16,503 bases of DNA from Acidobacteriota bacterium (GCA_013695405.1 JACDAO010000223.1:1-16503), one strand, 5' to 3'. Shown: positions 6,977-14,742, numbered from the stretch's first letter. Made by a program: numbers and translations. The notes: a model not told the origin generated them from the letters alone.

Positions 6977-8104
6977 TCAGTCGGCCCCGGAGGGCGCCGA
7001 TGGCGCGAAGTGGGCGAAGCCGTCGGGCAGCGCGCTCCCCGCCCCGGCCTGGTCGACCATCAGCACGTCGAGTTCCCTCGTGCAGACGCCGATGCGGGTC
7101 ACCATCGGCAACCCGGCGCGACCAGTCGCGTGCAGGAACCGTCGTCGGGCGCGACGCGGCACCGCGAACAGCAACTCGTAGTCCTCGCCTCCTGACCAGA
7201 TCAGTGCCGAGAGATCACTGCCGGTCATGCCCGCCACCTGCGCGACTGCCGGGGCCACCGGCACGGCTGCGGTCTCGACCCGCACACCGATGCCGCTGGC
7301 CGCCGCGAGTTGCCGCAGCGCATCGGCCAGTCCGTCGCTGGTGTCCATGCACGCCGATGCCGCCTTGTTGCGGCCAACCTGGACGCCCAGCGCCACCCGT
7401 GCGTCGGGGCGCCGGTAGCGCGTCACGGCTGCCATGACGTCATCGTGTTCTGCCAGCACGCCGTGGGCTGGCGCGGCATCCCCACCGGACGTGTCCCTGG
7501 TTGCACGCGATTGCGACTGCAGCCAGGCCAGACCTGCGGCAGCTGCGCCGACCGCGCCGCTCACGTACAACTCGTCGCCGGGCCGGGCGCCACTGCGGCG
7601 GAGCACATGCCTCGGCTTGGCGGCTCCGCTCACGGTAACGTCGACGAAGATGATCGGCGCGCGCGAGATGTTCCCGCCGATCAGGAACACGCCGGACGCG
7701 CGGGCCGACGCGAGCAAGGCGCCGACCATCCGCGTCACCCAGGCCGCCTCGAGCGACGGCGGCAGGCCGAGCGACAGCAGCGCGAACCGCGGCTCGGCAC
7801 CCATCGCCGCGACGTCGCTCAGGTTGACGTGCAGGGCGCGGTGCCCGACGTCCTCGGGTGTGCTCAACGCGCGCGTGAAATGCACGTCTTCCACCAGCAT
7901 GTCGGTCGTCAGCACGTCGACGTGGTTACGCCGCGCCCGCACCACCGCGCCATCGTCGCCGATCCCGACGACGAGATCGGCCGACGTCTGGACGCCGAGC
8001 GTCGCGGCGATCCAGCGGATCAGCGCACGTTCGCCGACCTCCTCGACACGTGCGGCGGGCGAGTACGGCCACTCCGGGAGCCCCGCGGCGGGAACCGAGG
8101 TCAG
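6977..8104 (-). CDS. thiL: Thiamine-monophosphate kinase, apparent CTG start
   Basis: ThiL phosphorylates thiamine phosphate to thiamine diphosphate with ATP. Family motifs, numbered from the proposed start: GIGDDGA (47-53), [11 protein letters not shown] (66-76), [15 protein letters not shown] (143-147; many relatives have GGDT/S), MDTSDGL (253-259), and [10 protein letters not shown]. The frame opens after a TGA at 8131-8129 and has no ATG, GTG or TTG until GTG 7945, which would delete the GIGDDGA metal-binding motif. The best candidate is CTG at 8104, which overlaps the rny stop as CTGA and has GGAG eight bases upstream. This gives 375 aa, somewhat long for the family, partly from a Ser/Ala-rich insert near residues 195-215. 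A frameshift error near 8060-8130 is an alternative explanation. Confidence 0.9.
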   Translation of the reverse strand: MTSVPAAGLPEWPYSPAARVEEVGERALIRWIAATLGVQTSADLVVGIGDDGAVVRARRNHVDVLTTDMLVEDVHFTRALSTPEDVGHRALHVNLSDVAAMGAEPRFALLSLGLPPSLEAAWVTRMVGALLASARASGVFLIGGNISRAPIIFVDVTVSGAAKPRHVLRRSGARPGDELYVSGAVGAAAAGLAWLQSQSRATRDTSGGDAAPAHGVLAEHDDVMAAVTRYRRPDARVALGVQVGRNKAASACMDTSDGLADALRQLAAASGIGVRVETAAVPVAPAVAQVAGMTGSDLSALIWSGGEDYELLFAVPRRARRRFLHATGRAGLPMVTRIGVCTRELDVLMVDQAGAGSALPDGFAHFAPSAPSGAD

Positions 8105-9696
8105 CGGGCAATCTCCACGGCCCGAGTTTCACGAATCACGGTCACCTTGATCTGCCCGGGGTACTCGAGTTCGTTCTCGATCCGGCGCGCGATGTCCTTG
8201 GACAGCCAGACCGCGTCCTCGTCGGAGACCTGCTCGCTCTGGACCAGGATGCGGACCTCGCGGCCGGCCTGCAGCGCGAACGACTTGGCGACACCACTGA
8301 AGGAATCGGCGATGTCCTCGAGTTTCTGCAGACGCTTGACGTAGGCCTCGAGGATGTCCCGGCGCGCGCCGGGCCTGGCGGCGGAGATGGCATCGGCCGA
8401 CTGGACGATCATCGCCTCGAGCGACGGCCAGTCGATGTCCATGTGATGCGCGGCTACGGCGTCGAGCACCGCGGCTTTCTCGCCGTGCTTGCGGAGCACC
8501 TCGAGCCCGATCTGCAGGTGCGTGCCCTCCAGGTCGCGGTCGATCGCCTTGCCGATGTCGTGCAGGAACGCGGCACGCACACAGACGTGCGCGTCGAGCC
8601 CCAGCTCGCGCGCCATCACGCCGGCCAGGAAGGCGACTTCCTTGCTGTGGCTGAGCACGTTCTGGCCATAGCTGGTGCGATAGCGCAGACGGCCCATCAA
8701 CTGCAGCAGGTCCGGGTGCAGATCGTGCAATCCCAGCTCGAACGCGGCGTTCTCGCCGTCGCGGCGGACCGTGACCTCGAGTTCGCTCTTGACGCGCTCG
8801 ACCACTTCCTCGATCCGCGCCGGATGGATCCGGCCATCGGCAATCAGCCGCTCGATCGCCTGACGGGCCACTTCGCGACGGAACGGGTCGAAGCTGGAGA
8901 GGATGATCGCGCCGGGCGTGTCGTCGACGATCAGCTCGACGCCGGTGGCCAGTTCGAGGGCGCGGATGTTGCGGCCCTCGCGGCCGATGATCCGCCCCTT
9001 CATGTCGTCGCTGGGCAGGTCGACCACTGAGACGGTGGTCTCGATCGCGTGCTCGGCCGCGCTGCGCTGGATCGCTTCGGTGATGATCTGGCGGGCGTTG
9101 GCGGCGGCGTGCTCGCGGGCCTCGGACTCGAGGCGCTTGACCAGATGGGCGGCCTCGCGACGGGCGTCGTGTTCGAGGCGGCGGAGCAGTTCGGCGCGAG
9201 CCTCGTCGGCGGTCATCCCGCCGACCCGTTGCAACTCGCTGAGCGCCTCCGCCTGGCGGGCGGCGGCAGCCGCGTGCAGGGCCTCCACCCGGTGCTCCTG
9301 GTCGACGCAGGCCAGCAGTCGTTGGCGCAGGGTGTCGTCCTGGCCGGCCAGCACCCGCTCGTGCTGCTGTACATCGGCCAGCCGCAGGCCGGCGGCCCGC
9401 ACGTGATCGGCGGCCTCGAGTTCGGCGCGGCGGGCGGCATCGCGAACGTCGCGTGCAGTCGCCTCGGCGTCGATCAGCACGGCGTGAGCGCGCTCGCGCC
9501 CGGCCACCTCGGCTTCCTTCTGCCGGGCCTGCGCGTCACGCTCGGCGTTGCGGAGGACCAGCGCGGCTTGCTCGCGCACGGCGGCTGCTTCGGCTGCGAG
9601 GCGCTTGCGCGCGGTCAGCCACCACAACAGAATCGCGGCGGCGAGCACGCCGTCGACGACCAGTGCGAGCACGGTGAGGAAGGTCCACGGCCCCAT
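8101..9696 (-). CDS. rny: Ribonuclease Y
   Basis: RNase Y is a membrane-anchored endoribonuclease that starts mRNA decay. The 531 aa show the usual order: one N-terminal membrane segment (about 7-26), a long charged coiled coil rich in Ala, Arg and Glu (about 30-205), a KH RNA-binding domain with [15 protein letters not shown] (234-248), and an HD phosphohydrolase domain with [10 protein letters not shown], the His379-Asp380 pair being the metal-binding signature. Length matches the family (about 510-540). I see no strong ribosome binding site before the ATG. It lies downstream of 6S RNA and its stop overlaps the proposed thiL start. The coiled coil uses more Ala than most relatives, fitting the high GC. 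Confidence 0.97.
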   Translation of the reverse strand: MGPWTFLTVLALVVDGVLAAAILLWWLTARKRLAAEAAAVREQAALVLRNAERDAQARQKEAEVAGRERAHAVLIDAEATARDVRDAARRAELEAADHVRAAGLRLADVQQHERVLAGQDDTLRQRLLACVDQEHRVEALHAAAAARQAEALSELQRVGGMTADEARAELLRRLEHDARREAAHLVKRLESEAREHAAANARQIITEAIQRSAAEHAIETTVSVVDLPSDDMKGRIIGREGRNIRALELATGVELIVDDTPGAIILSSFDPFRREVARQAIERLIADGRIHPARIEEVVERVKSELEVTVRRDGENAAFELGLHDLHPDLLQLMGRLRYRTSYGQNVLSHSKEVAFLAGVMARELGLDAHVCVRAAFLHDIGKAIDRDLEGTHLQIGLEVLRKHGEKAAVLDAVAAHHMDIDWPSLEAMIVQSADAISAARPGARRDILEAYVKRLQKLEDIADSFSGVAKSFALQAGREVRILVQSEQVSDEDAVWLSKDIARRIENELEYPGQIKVTVIRETRAVEIAR

Positions 9697-9798
9697 GAAT
9701 GATCTGCGTACGTGCCGCTCGTGTCAGCGTCGGCAGGTCCCGCCTCAGCAGGCCGGACGTGCGACGTGGCTGGCAGGCGGCGGGCGGGTGACCAGAAA

Positions 9799-9970
9799 CC
9801 CCGCGTTGCCGTGTGGAGAGGTCGTTGAACCTGCGGAAGCAGGTGGAGCCGCTGACAACCACGCTTCAGGCTTCCTCTCGGCGGAGGCATGCACACCACG
9901 TGGCTGACGCGATTCGCTTGGGTGAAACATCGGCTCAACCGAGCCTCGACCCATCACGTACAACGCAGGC
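9799..9970 (-). ncRNA. ssrS: 6S RNA
   Basis: 6S RNA binds the housekeeping RNA polymerase holoenzyme by mimicking an open promoter. This 338-bp gap lies just downstream of zapA, the usual ssrS location in many bacteria. On the minus strand GAGCCGATGTTTCA (9936-9923) resembles the family segment GAGCCGATATTTCA, and further on GCATGCCTCCGCCGAGAGGAAGCC parallels the right half of the central bubble. The ends pair as a closing stem: CCTGCGTTGT near 9969-9960 with GCAACGCGGG near 9808-9799, then ACGTG with CACG and GGTCG with CGACC. Length (about 170 nt) fits. A weak -10 (TACCAT, 9983-9978) lies just upstream. Ends are estimated to within 5-10 nt. I made the match from memory of the E. coli sequence, not a covariance search. 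Confidence 0.82.
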
Positions 9971-9998
9971 AGGTTCGATGGTAGCACGGGCGCCGGGA

Positions 9999-10038
9999 GC
10001 GCGGGTGCGCGGGTGCGCGGGACAAGTCCCGCGCCTAC
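9999..10038. repeat. Octamer repeat fused to dispersed palindrome, copy C
   Basis: Three octamers GCGCGGGT, GCGCGGGT, GCGCGGGA (9999-10022) run into a palindrome: arm GCGCGGGAC (10015-10023), centre AA, arm GTCCCGCGC (10026-10034), with all nine pairs matching. On the minus strand the element is preceded by GTAG (10038-10035), whose TAG is the zapA stop codon. It lies between zapA and the 6S gene. Confidence 0.8.
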
Positions 10039-10385
10039 ACCTGGCGCGCCAGCACGTCGTCGATCAGGCGCTCGAGTTCGGCGGCCCGGTCGACCAGGTC
10101 GGCGGCCAGGCGCGACTCCTCGTCCCGGCCGCGGAACCGCTCGTCGGCGATGTTGAGCGCGGCCAGGACGGCCAGCTTGGTCGACTCACCAATCGGAATC
10201 GCACTCGAGGCGGCGTCCATCATGCCGTCGACGTACCGAGCCAGCTGGTGGACGTAGGACGGATCGAGGGAACTGCGCACCGGGTAGCGCAGCCCCTGGA
10301 TGTCGACCATCACCACGTGGGCCGGCGACGACTGGTCGCCGAGTGGCTGGTCACGGTCCACCAGTCGGGAGTTGCTTACGGACAC
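10035..10385 (-). CDS. zapA: Cell division protein ZapA
   Basis: ZapA bundles FtsZ filaments at the division ring. The 116-aa frame has the ZapA core: VDIQGLRYPVRS (about 27-38) for the first strands, YVHQLARYVDGMMD, then KLAVLAALNIADE, and a C-terminal coiled coil (RLAADLVDRAAELERLIDDV). The start is uncertain: GTG at 10385, two bases after the zapB-like stop, or ATG at 10310 close to the conserved core; neither has a clear ribosome binding site, and I use the longer form. The stop TAG belongs to a dispersed palindrome, so the last residues may not be ancestral. The zapB-like gene next door supports the call. Confidence 0.88.
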   Translation of the reverse strand: MSVSNSRLVDRDQPLGDQSSPAHVVMVDIQGLRYPVRSSLDPSYVHQLARYVDGMMDAASSAIPIGESTKLAVLAALNIADERFRGRDEESRLAADLVDRAAELERLIDDVLARQV

Positions 10386-10386
10386 A

Positions 10387-10662
10387 TCAGAGCTGCAGCT
10401 GGTCCAGGGCGGCCAGCATCTGGGAGACCCGGCCGCGGACCTGATCGCGCTCCTCGCGCATGGTCTGCAGCTCGACCGCGACGCCAGCGGCGTCAGTCAA
10501 CTGCGCCTTCAAACCGTCGACCTCCTTGCCGAGCCGCTCGTTGTCGGCGCGCAGCTTGGTGACTTCCGTGCGGTTGCGTTCGACCGCGGTGATCAGCAGG
10601 CGAATTTTCTCGTCGAGGCGTTCGACGACACCGAGATCGACGACTGGGGCAGTGTGGCTCAT
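10387..10662 (-). CDS. Small coiled-coil protein, ZapB-like
   Basis: A 91-aa protein that is almost entirely coiled coil from residue 12 on (RLDEKIRLLITAVERNRTEV... to the C-terminus), with heptad Leu/Val/Ile spacing and many Glu, Arg and Lys. It is the size of ZapB (about 80 aa), which is coiled coil throughout and works with ZapA at the division ring. It sits one base before zapA. I call it ZapB-like from size, structure and position, since coiled coils carry little family signal. ATG at 10662; GGAG about ten bases upstream is a possible ribosome binding site. Confidence 0.75.
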   Translation of the reverse strand: MSHTAPVVDLGVVERLDEKIRLLITAVERNRTEVTKLRADNERLGKEVDGLKAQLTDAAGVAVELQTMREERDQVRGRVSQMLAALDQLQL

Positions 10663-10703
10663 CTCAGACAGACTCCGCGCGTCTCGCGCGCCATGGGTTG
10701 GGG

Positions 10704-12794
10704 CTAGCGCAGCGCAGCGCCGTGCTCGGCGACCAGTGCCGCGACGATCGCATCGGTCGCGGCGTGCACTTCGCCGTCGGTCAGCGTCCGCTCCGTCGCG
10801 CGGAACGTCAGCCGCAGCGACAGGCTCACCGACCCGGCCGGCAACGCCGTGCCCTGATACCGATCGAATTCGCGCACACCCACCAGCGTGGGTGGCGCAG
10901 CCGCGTGGATCGTGCCACGAACCCTGGCGGCCGGCAAGTCAGCCGGAACGACTATCGAGAGGTCCCGGATCACCGACGGATGCCGGGGCAGCGGCTGGCT
11001 GATCACGGTGCGGTCCGGGTCGTAGTCGGGCGCCGCCAGATCGAGGTCCACCTCGGCGACGATGATCGGGTCGGAGGTGGGCAGCCCACGTGCTTCGGCG
11101 ACCGTCGGCGCGAGGTCGCCGACCAGGCCAACCGGGACGCGCCGCCCGTCGGCGTCCACGCGGACCACTCGCCCGGCGCGCCCGCTGACCAGTGCCGGGT
11201 GCTCGGTTGGCTCGACGTCAAGGCGCACGTGCAAGGCGGCGGCGACGCGCTGGACCAGCCCGATCACATCGTAGACATCGACCGCTCGACCGCTGCCGCT
11301 CCAATGCTCCGCCGCCGCCGCACCGGTCCAGCCGACGGCAAGACTGCGCGTTTCTCCCTCGGCGCTCGTGAATCGCGTGCCGAGTTCGAACAGCCGCAGG
11401 TCGCGCTGCTCGCGACGGCGGTTGTGCGACAGGGCATCGATCAGCCCGGGCAGGACCGACGGCCGCAGCACCGCGAACAGCTCCGAGAGCGGGTTGGCGA
11501 TGGCGATCGGCGCGGGATCGAACGGCGCGGCAGCCCGCTGTTCGATGAACGTGAACGTGACGCACTCGGCAAAGCCGGCGCCGACGAGCAAGTCGCGGAT
11601 CCGCGCGTCGCGCACCAGCCGCGGCGCCACCCGCGCCGGCGGCGCCAGCATGGACGGGTAGGTCACCGGCAGCCGGTCGTAGCCGGCACAGCGCGCCACC
11701 TCCTCGATCAGGTCCTCCTCGCGCGTGACGTCACCACGCCAGCCCGGGACGGTGACCTCCCAGACCGGCGACGTCGCGTGACGACTCTCCGCGCCGTCCA
11801 GGACGAAGCCGAGCGCCGTCAGGATCCGCTCCACCTCGTCGGCCGGCACCTGCATGCCGAGGACGCGGCCGATCCGCGCCCAGCGCAGCGAGACGCGGCG
11901 CGCCGAGCGAGCGGCATCGCCGACGACGATCACGCCCGGGCGCGCGGTTCCGGCCCCCAGGTCGGCGATCAGAGCGACGGCACGCCGCAGTGCGACGGCT
12001 GGCATCGACGGATCGGTGCCGCGTTCGAACCGGTACGACGCTTCGGTGGACAGCCCCAGCCGCCGCCGCGTCCGGCGTACCTGCGCCGGCTCGAAGCAGG
12101 CGCTCTCGATGACGATGGTGCTGGTGGTCGGCGTGATTCCGGTCTCGGCGCCGCCCATCACGCCGGCCACCGCCTGGGCCCGGTGCTGGTCGGCAATCAC
12201 CAGCATGTCGTCGCTCAGCGTTCGTTCCTGCCCGTCGAGCGTCGTCAACGGCTCGCCGTCGCGCGCGGTGCGGACCATCAGGTGCGCCCCACCGACGGTC
12301 GCGTGGTCGAACGCGTGCAACGGCTGGTTCAACTCGAGCAGCACGTAGTTGGTGACATCGACGATCAGGTTGATCGGGCGGACGCCGCTGAGGACGAGCC
12401 GCTCGGCCAGCCAGGCTGGTGACGGGCCGATGCTGACATCCATCACCGCCGCGCAGTAGACCGGGCACAGGTCGGCGCGTTCGACGGTGACGCGGAGAAC
12501 TGGCGCGGGCGACGGTCGGACACGTCCGACCGCTACATCCTGCGGAGCCGCGCTGTCAGGCATCCGCAGCGGCGTGCCGTAGGCGACGCTGACCTCGCGT
12601 GCCATGCCGAATACGCTCAGGCAGTCGGGGCGGTTGGCGGTGATCTCGAAATCAATGACCGCGTCGTCGGGCCGCCCGGGGACCGGCTCGATCGAGGCGA
12701 CCTCGAAGCCACGCATCATCAGGTCGCTCGCCAGCTGGTCGGTCCCGACCGGGACCTCGACGTACTCGCGCAACCAGGACACGAGAATCTTCAC
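10704..12794 (-). CDS. pheT: Phenylalanyl-tRNA synthetase beta subunit, short form lacking the tRNA-binding OB domain
   Basis: PheT forms the (alpha-beta)2 PheRS and edits mischarged tyrosine. The protein is 696 aa, against about 795 in E. coli. After the N-terminal VKILVSWLREYVEV and FEVASIEPV it passes directly into ITANRPDCLSVFGMARE, so the EMAP/OB-type tRNA_bind domain, about 110 residues usually inserted here, is absent. Present are the B3/B4 editing domain (VVDVTNYVLLELNQPLHAFD, LSTEASYRFERGTDP), the B5 domain, the catalytic-like core (GFAECVTFTFIE, LSELFAVLRPSVLPGL), and a C-terminal FDX-ACB domain (PRHPSVIRDLSIVV to the end). GTG at 12794 overlaps the pheS stop by four bases (GTGA). 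A dispersed palindrome is translated at about residues 85-94. Confidence 0.96.
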   Translation of the reverse strand: MKILVSWLREYVEVPVGTDQLASDLMMRGFEVASIEPVPGRPDDAVIDFEITANRPDCLSVFGMAREVSVAYGTPLRMPDSAAPQDVAVGRVRPSPAPVLRVTVERADLCPVYCAAVMDVSIGPSPAWLAERLVLSGVRPINLIVDVTNYVLLELNQPLHAFDHATVGGAHLMVRTARDGEPLTTLDGQERTLSDDMLVIADQHRAQAVAGVMGGAETGITPTTSTIVIESACFEPAQVRRTRRRLGLSTEASYRFERGTDPSMPAVALRRAVALIADLGAGTARPGVIVVGDAARSARRVSLRWARIGRVLGMQVPADEVERILTALGFVLDGAESRHATSPVWEVTVPGWRGDVTREEDLIEEVARCAGYDRLPVTYPSMLAPPARVAPRLVRDARIRDLLVGAGFAECVTFTFIEQRAAAPFDPAPIAIANPLSELFAVLRPSVLPGLIDALSHNRRREQRDLRLFELGTRFTSAEGETRSLAVGWTGAAAAEHWSGSGRAVDVYDVIGLVQRVAAALHVRLDVEPTEHPALVSGRAGRVVRVDADGRRVPVGLVGDLAPTVAEARGLPTSDPIIVAEVDLDLAAPDYDPDRTVISQPLPRHPSVIRDLSIVVPADLPAARVRGTIHAAAPPTLVGVREFDRYQGTALPAGSVSLSLRLTFRATERTLTDGEVHAATDAIVAALVAEHGAALR
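12513..12536 (-). repeat. Dispersed palindrome, copy D (in frame in pheT)
   Basis: Minus strand: GTAG (12536-12533), arm CGGTCGGAC (12532-12524), centre GT, arm GTCCGACCG (12521-12513). All nine pairs match. It reads in frame as VAVGRVRP, between the N-terminal domain and the editing domain of PheT, a surface-linker type position. Confidence 0.8.
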
Positions 12795-13873
12795 GACGCG
12801 AACTGCTCCAGCAAGCGGAGATCGTTTTCGTAGAAGGCGCGGATGTCGTCGACCCGGTGCGCCAGCAGCGCCAGCCGCTCGATGCCCATCCCGAACGCGA
12901 AGCCGGTGTAGCGCTCCGGGTCGATGCCGACCGCCTCGAACACCGACGGATGCACCATGCCGCTGCCGCCAATCTCGATCCAGCCGGTGCGCTTGCACAT
13001 CGAGCAGCCGCTGCCGAAACACGACTGGCAGCCGACGAAGACCTCGGCGCTCGGCTCGGTGTACGGGAAGAAACTGGGCTTGAACATGATTGGCGTGCGC
13101 TGGTCGAAGAACTCGCGCGCGAAGCCGAGCAGCGTGCCCTTGAGGTCGGCCATCGTGACGTCCTCGCCAACCACCAGCGCCTCGACCTGCTGGAACATCG
13201 GCGTGTGCGTCAGGTCGAGGTTGTCGCGGCGGTAGACCCGCCCCGGCGCGATGATCCGCACCGGTGGCGCGCCGCGTTCCATGTAGCGGATCTGCATCGC
13301 CGAGGTGTGCGTGCGCAGCAGCGTCGCCGGGCGCAGGCTGACCCCGGACCGGGCGTCACCGGTGGCTCGCGTGCCCTGCGCGAACGGCTGCTGCAGGTAA
13401 AGCGTGTCCTGCGTGTCGCGCGCCGGATGATCGGCGGGCATGTTCAGCGCCTCGAAGTTGTGCCAGTCGTCCTCGGTCTCCGGGCCATCGAGGATCTCGT
13501 AGCCCATGCGTGCGAAGATCCGCTCGATGCGCTCGCGCATCGCATTGAGCGGATGCCGCGAGCCGACCGGCAGCGGGCGCGGCGCCAGGGTCAGGTCGGC
13601 CGACGGCATCGGCGCGCTGGCCGCCTCGAGTTGGGTCTTGCGGGCGTCGAGTCCGGCCTCGACGAACGCCTTGAGCTCGTTGAGCGCCCGTCCGACCTCG
13701 CGCTTGCGATCGGTCGAAAGCCCGCCGAGCGTGCCGTACAGCGCGGTGATCGCGCCGGCCTTGCGCCCGAGAACGGTGTCGCGCAGCAGCTGCAGATCGG
13801 CCGCGGTGCTGACCTTGCCGAGCGAGTCGGCAAAGTCGTCACGCAGGCGGGTCAGGGCGTCGATATCGAGCAT
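12791..13873 (-). CDS. pheS: Phenylalanyl-tRNA synthetase alpha subunit
   Basis: PheS is the catalytic subunit that charges tRNA-Phe. It is 360 aa: N-terminal coiled coil (about 1-90), then the class II core. Motif 2 is RVYRRDNLDLTHTPMFQQVE and motif 3 GFAFGMGIERLALL. An insert of four cysteines, C-x2-C-x4-C-x2-C in GCQSCFGSGCSMCKRTGW, may bind zinc; a similar cluster is known in PheS of several phyla. It is coupled to pheT by a 4-bp overlap. The ATG has no visible ribosome binding site, and a strong terminator ends 26 nt upstream, so expression probably depends on readthrough or attenuation. Confidence 0.97.
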   Translation of the reverse strand: MLDIDALTRLRDDFADSLGKVSTAADLQLLRDTVLGRKAGAITALYGTLGGLSTDRKREVGRALNELKAFVEAGLDARKTQLEAASAPMPSADLTLAPRPLPVGSRHPLNAMRERIERIFARMGYEILDGPETEDDWHNFEALNMPADHPARDTQDTLYLQQPFAQGTRATGDARSGVSLRPATLLRTHTSAMQIRYMERGAPPVRIIAPGRVYRRDNLDLTHTPMFQQVEALVVGEDVTMADLKGTLLGFAREFFDQRTPIMFKPSFFPYTEPSAEVFVGCQSCFGSGCSMCKRTGWIEIGGSGMVHPSVFEAVGIDPERYTGFAFGMGIERLALLAHRVDDIRAFYENDLRLLEQFAS

Positions 13874-13899
13874 GCGGGTCTGGCTCGGGCCGTGTGATC

Positions 13900-13931
13900 A
13901 AAAAAAAGGGGCGCGCCTGGCAGGCGGCCCC
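13900..13931 (-). terminator. Intrinsic terminator between rplT and pheS
   Basis: On the minus strand GGGGC (13931-13927) pairs with GCCCC (13912-13908), enclosing GCC-TGCCA-GGC, followed by eight T (13907-13900). This is a GC-rich hairpin with a T-tract in the right orientation for the infC-rpmI-rplT transcript. It is 70 nt past the rplT stop and only 26 nt before the pheS ATG. A smaller hairpin ACATT...AATGT lies just upstream (about 13936-13952). Confidence 0.88.
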
Positions 13932-14000
13932 AACACATTTTCAGAATGTCAGGAAAGTCAGAACTCAACAATCCTGATGAAATTCTGCCATTCGGCGATT

Positions 14001-14369
14001 CTAAGCGGCGGGCTGCCTGAGCGCGTCCTTGGCCCTGGTCGCGAGTACGGCAAAGGCAGCAGACTCGTGCACGGCCAGGTCGGCGAGCATCTTGCGATCG
14101 ACCGTGATCCCGGCGCGTGATAGGCCGGCGATGAACTGCGAGTAGCTGATCCCCTGCTCGCGTGCGGCCGCGTTGATGCGCACGATCCACAGACGACGGA
14201 AGTCGCGCTTCTTGCGCCGGCGGCCGACGAAGGCGCTCTTCAGCGCGCGGTCGACGGCCTCCTTGGCAAAGCGATACAGCTTGCTCTTGTTGGCGTAGTA
14301 GCCCTTGGCCAGGCTGAGCAGCTTGGCGCGCTTGGCCCGCCGCACCGTTCCACGTTTGACTCTCGGCAT
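14001..14369 (-). CDS. rplT: 50S ribosomal protein L20
   Basis: L20 binds 23S rRNA and is needed early in 50S assembly. The 122 aa show the typical Lys/Arg-rich start [25 protein letters not shown], then [19 protein letters not shown] and [13 protein letters not shown]...[10 protein letters not shown]. Length is standard (about 117-120). GGAGAGAG lies five bases before the ATG. In many bacteria L20 represses its own operon through an mRNA leader; I cannot identify such a site here. Confidence 0.99.
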   Translation of the reverse strand: MPRVKRGTVRRAKRAKLLSLAKGYYANKSKLYRFAKEAVDRALKSAFVGRRRKKRDFRRLWIVRINAAAREQGISYSQFIAGLSRAGITVDRKMLADLAVHESAAFAVLATRAKDALRQPAA

Positions 14370-14446
14370 TGCTCTCTCCGCAGCCTCGGGGCGGCTTCAC
14401 GCCGACTTGGGGACCCGGACCACTCTTCCCACCACGACTATCCAAG

Positions 14447-14544
14447 AATGTTTGATGCCTGATGCCTTGATGCCTGCCAACAGCCGGAAATCCAGATTCG
14501 GAAACATCCGCACAAAGCATCGAGCATTACGCATCATGCATCTG
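14447..14544. repeat. Degenerate GATGCCT / GATGC short repeats in the rpmI-rplT gap
   Basis: The 175-bp gap between rpmI and rplT holds GATGCCT-GATGCCTT-GATGCCTG (14450-14472, plus strand) and farther right a run of GCAT units (GCATCGAGCATTACGCATCATGCATC, 14517-14542). The first matches the heptamer next to the methyltransferase stop, including a nearby ATGTTTG. The remainder, 14370-14446, contains the rplT ribosome binding site and nothing else I recognise. Confidence 0.65.
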
Positions 14545-14742
14545 TTACGCGTACGGCAGCATGCGCTCCAGCTTGCCCTGGTCCTGCACCGAGACCAGGG
14601 TGGTCCCACGCAGCCCACGCTTGCGCTTGGTGGTCTTGCTGGTCAGGATGTGCCGCTTGAAGGCACTACCCCGCATGAACTTGCCAGAAGCGGTGCGCTT
14701 GAACCGCTTCGAGGCGCCCTTGTGGGTCTTGAGTTTCGGCAT
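14545..14742 (-). CDS. rpmI: 50S ribosomal protein L35
   Basis: L35 is a small basic 50S protein. The 65 aa begin [22 protein letters not shown] and contain [12 protein letters not shown], both diagnostic, and the length is standard. It lies 30 bp after infC and 175 bp before rplT; infC-rpmI-rplT is a near-universal operon. The ribosome binding site is weak (purine-rich AAAGAGACAAG further upstream), so coupling to infC may help its translation. Confidence 0.98.
   Translation of the reverse strand: MPKLKTHKGASKRFKRTASGKFMRGSAFKRHILTSKTTKRKRGLRGTTLVSVQDQGKLERMLPYA

Noticed and set aside
10698..12422. 574-aa open frame on the plus strand across pheT
   Set aside because: Antisense to a well-conserved pheT; its Arg/Asp/His/Gln-rich composition is typical of a shadow frame.
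12791..13022. 772-aa form of PheT starting at 13022
   Set aside because: The extra N-terminal part lies over pheS and is unrelated to PheT; the conserved start VKILVSWLREY is at GTG 12794.
13965..13991. Leader peptide (MAEFHQDC) before pheS
   Set aside because: Only one Phe codon, no clear ribosome binding site, and not positioned like an attenuator leader; insufficient support.
13874..14000. T-box riboswitch upstream of pheS
   Set aside because: The leader is too short, and no T-box antiterminator sequence or specifier stem can be seen.
13852..14520. 222-aa minus-strand frame over rplT reading into the pheS leader
   Set aside because: Covers rplT in another frame and reads through the terminator; no domain seen.
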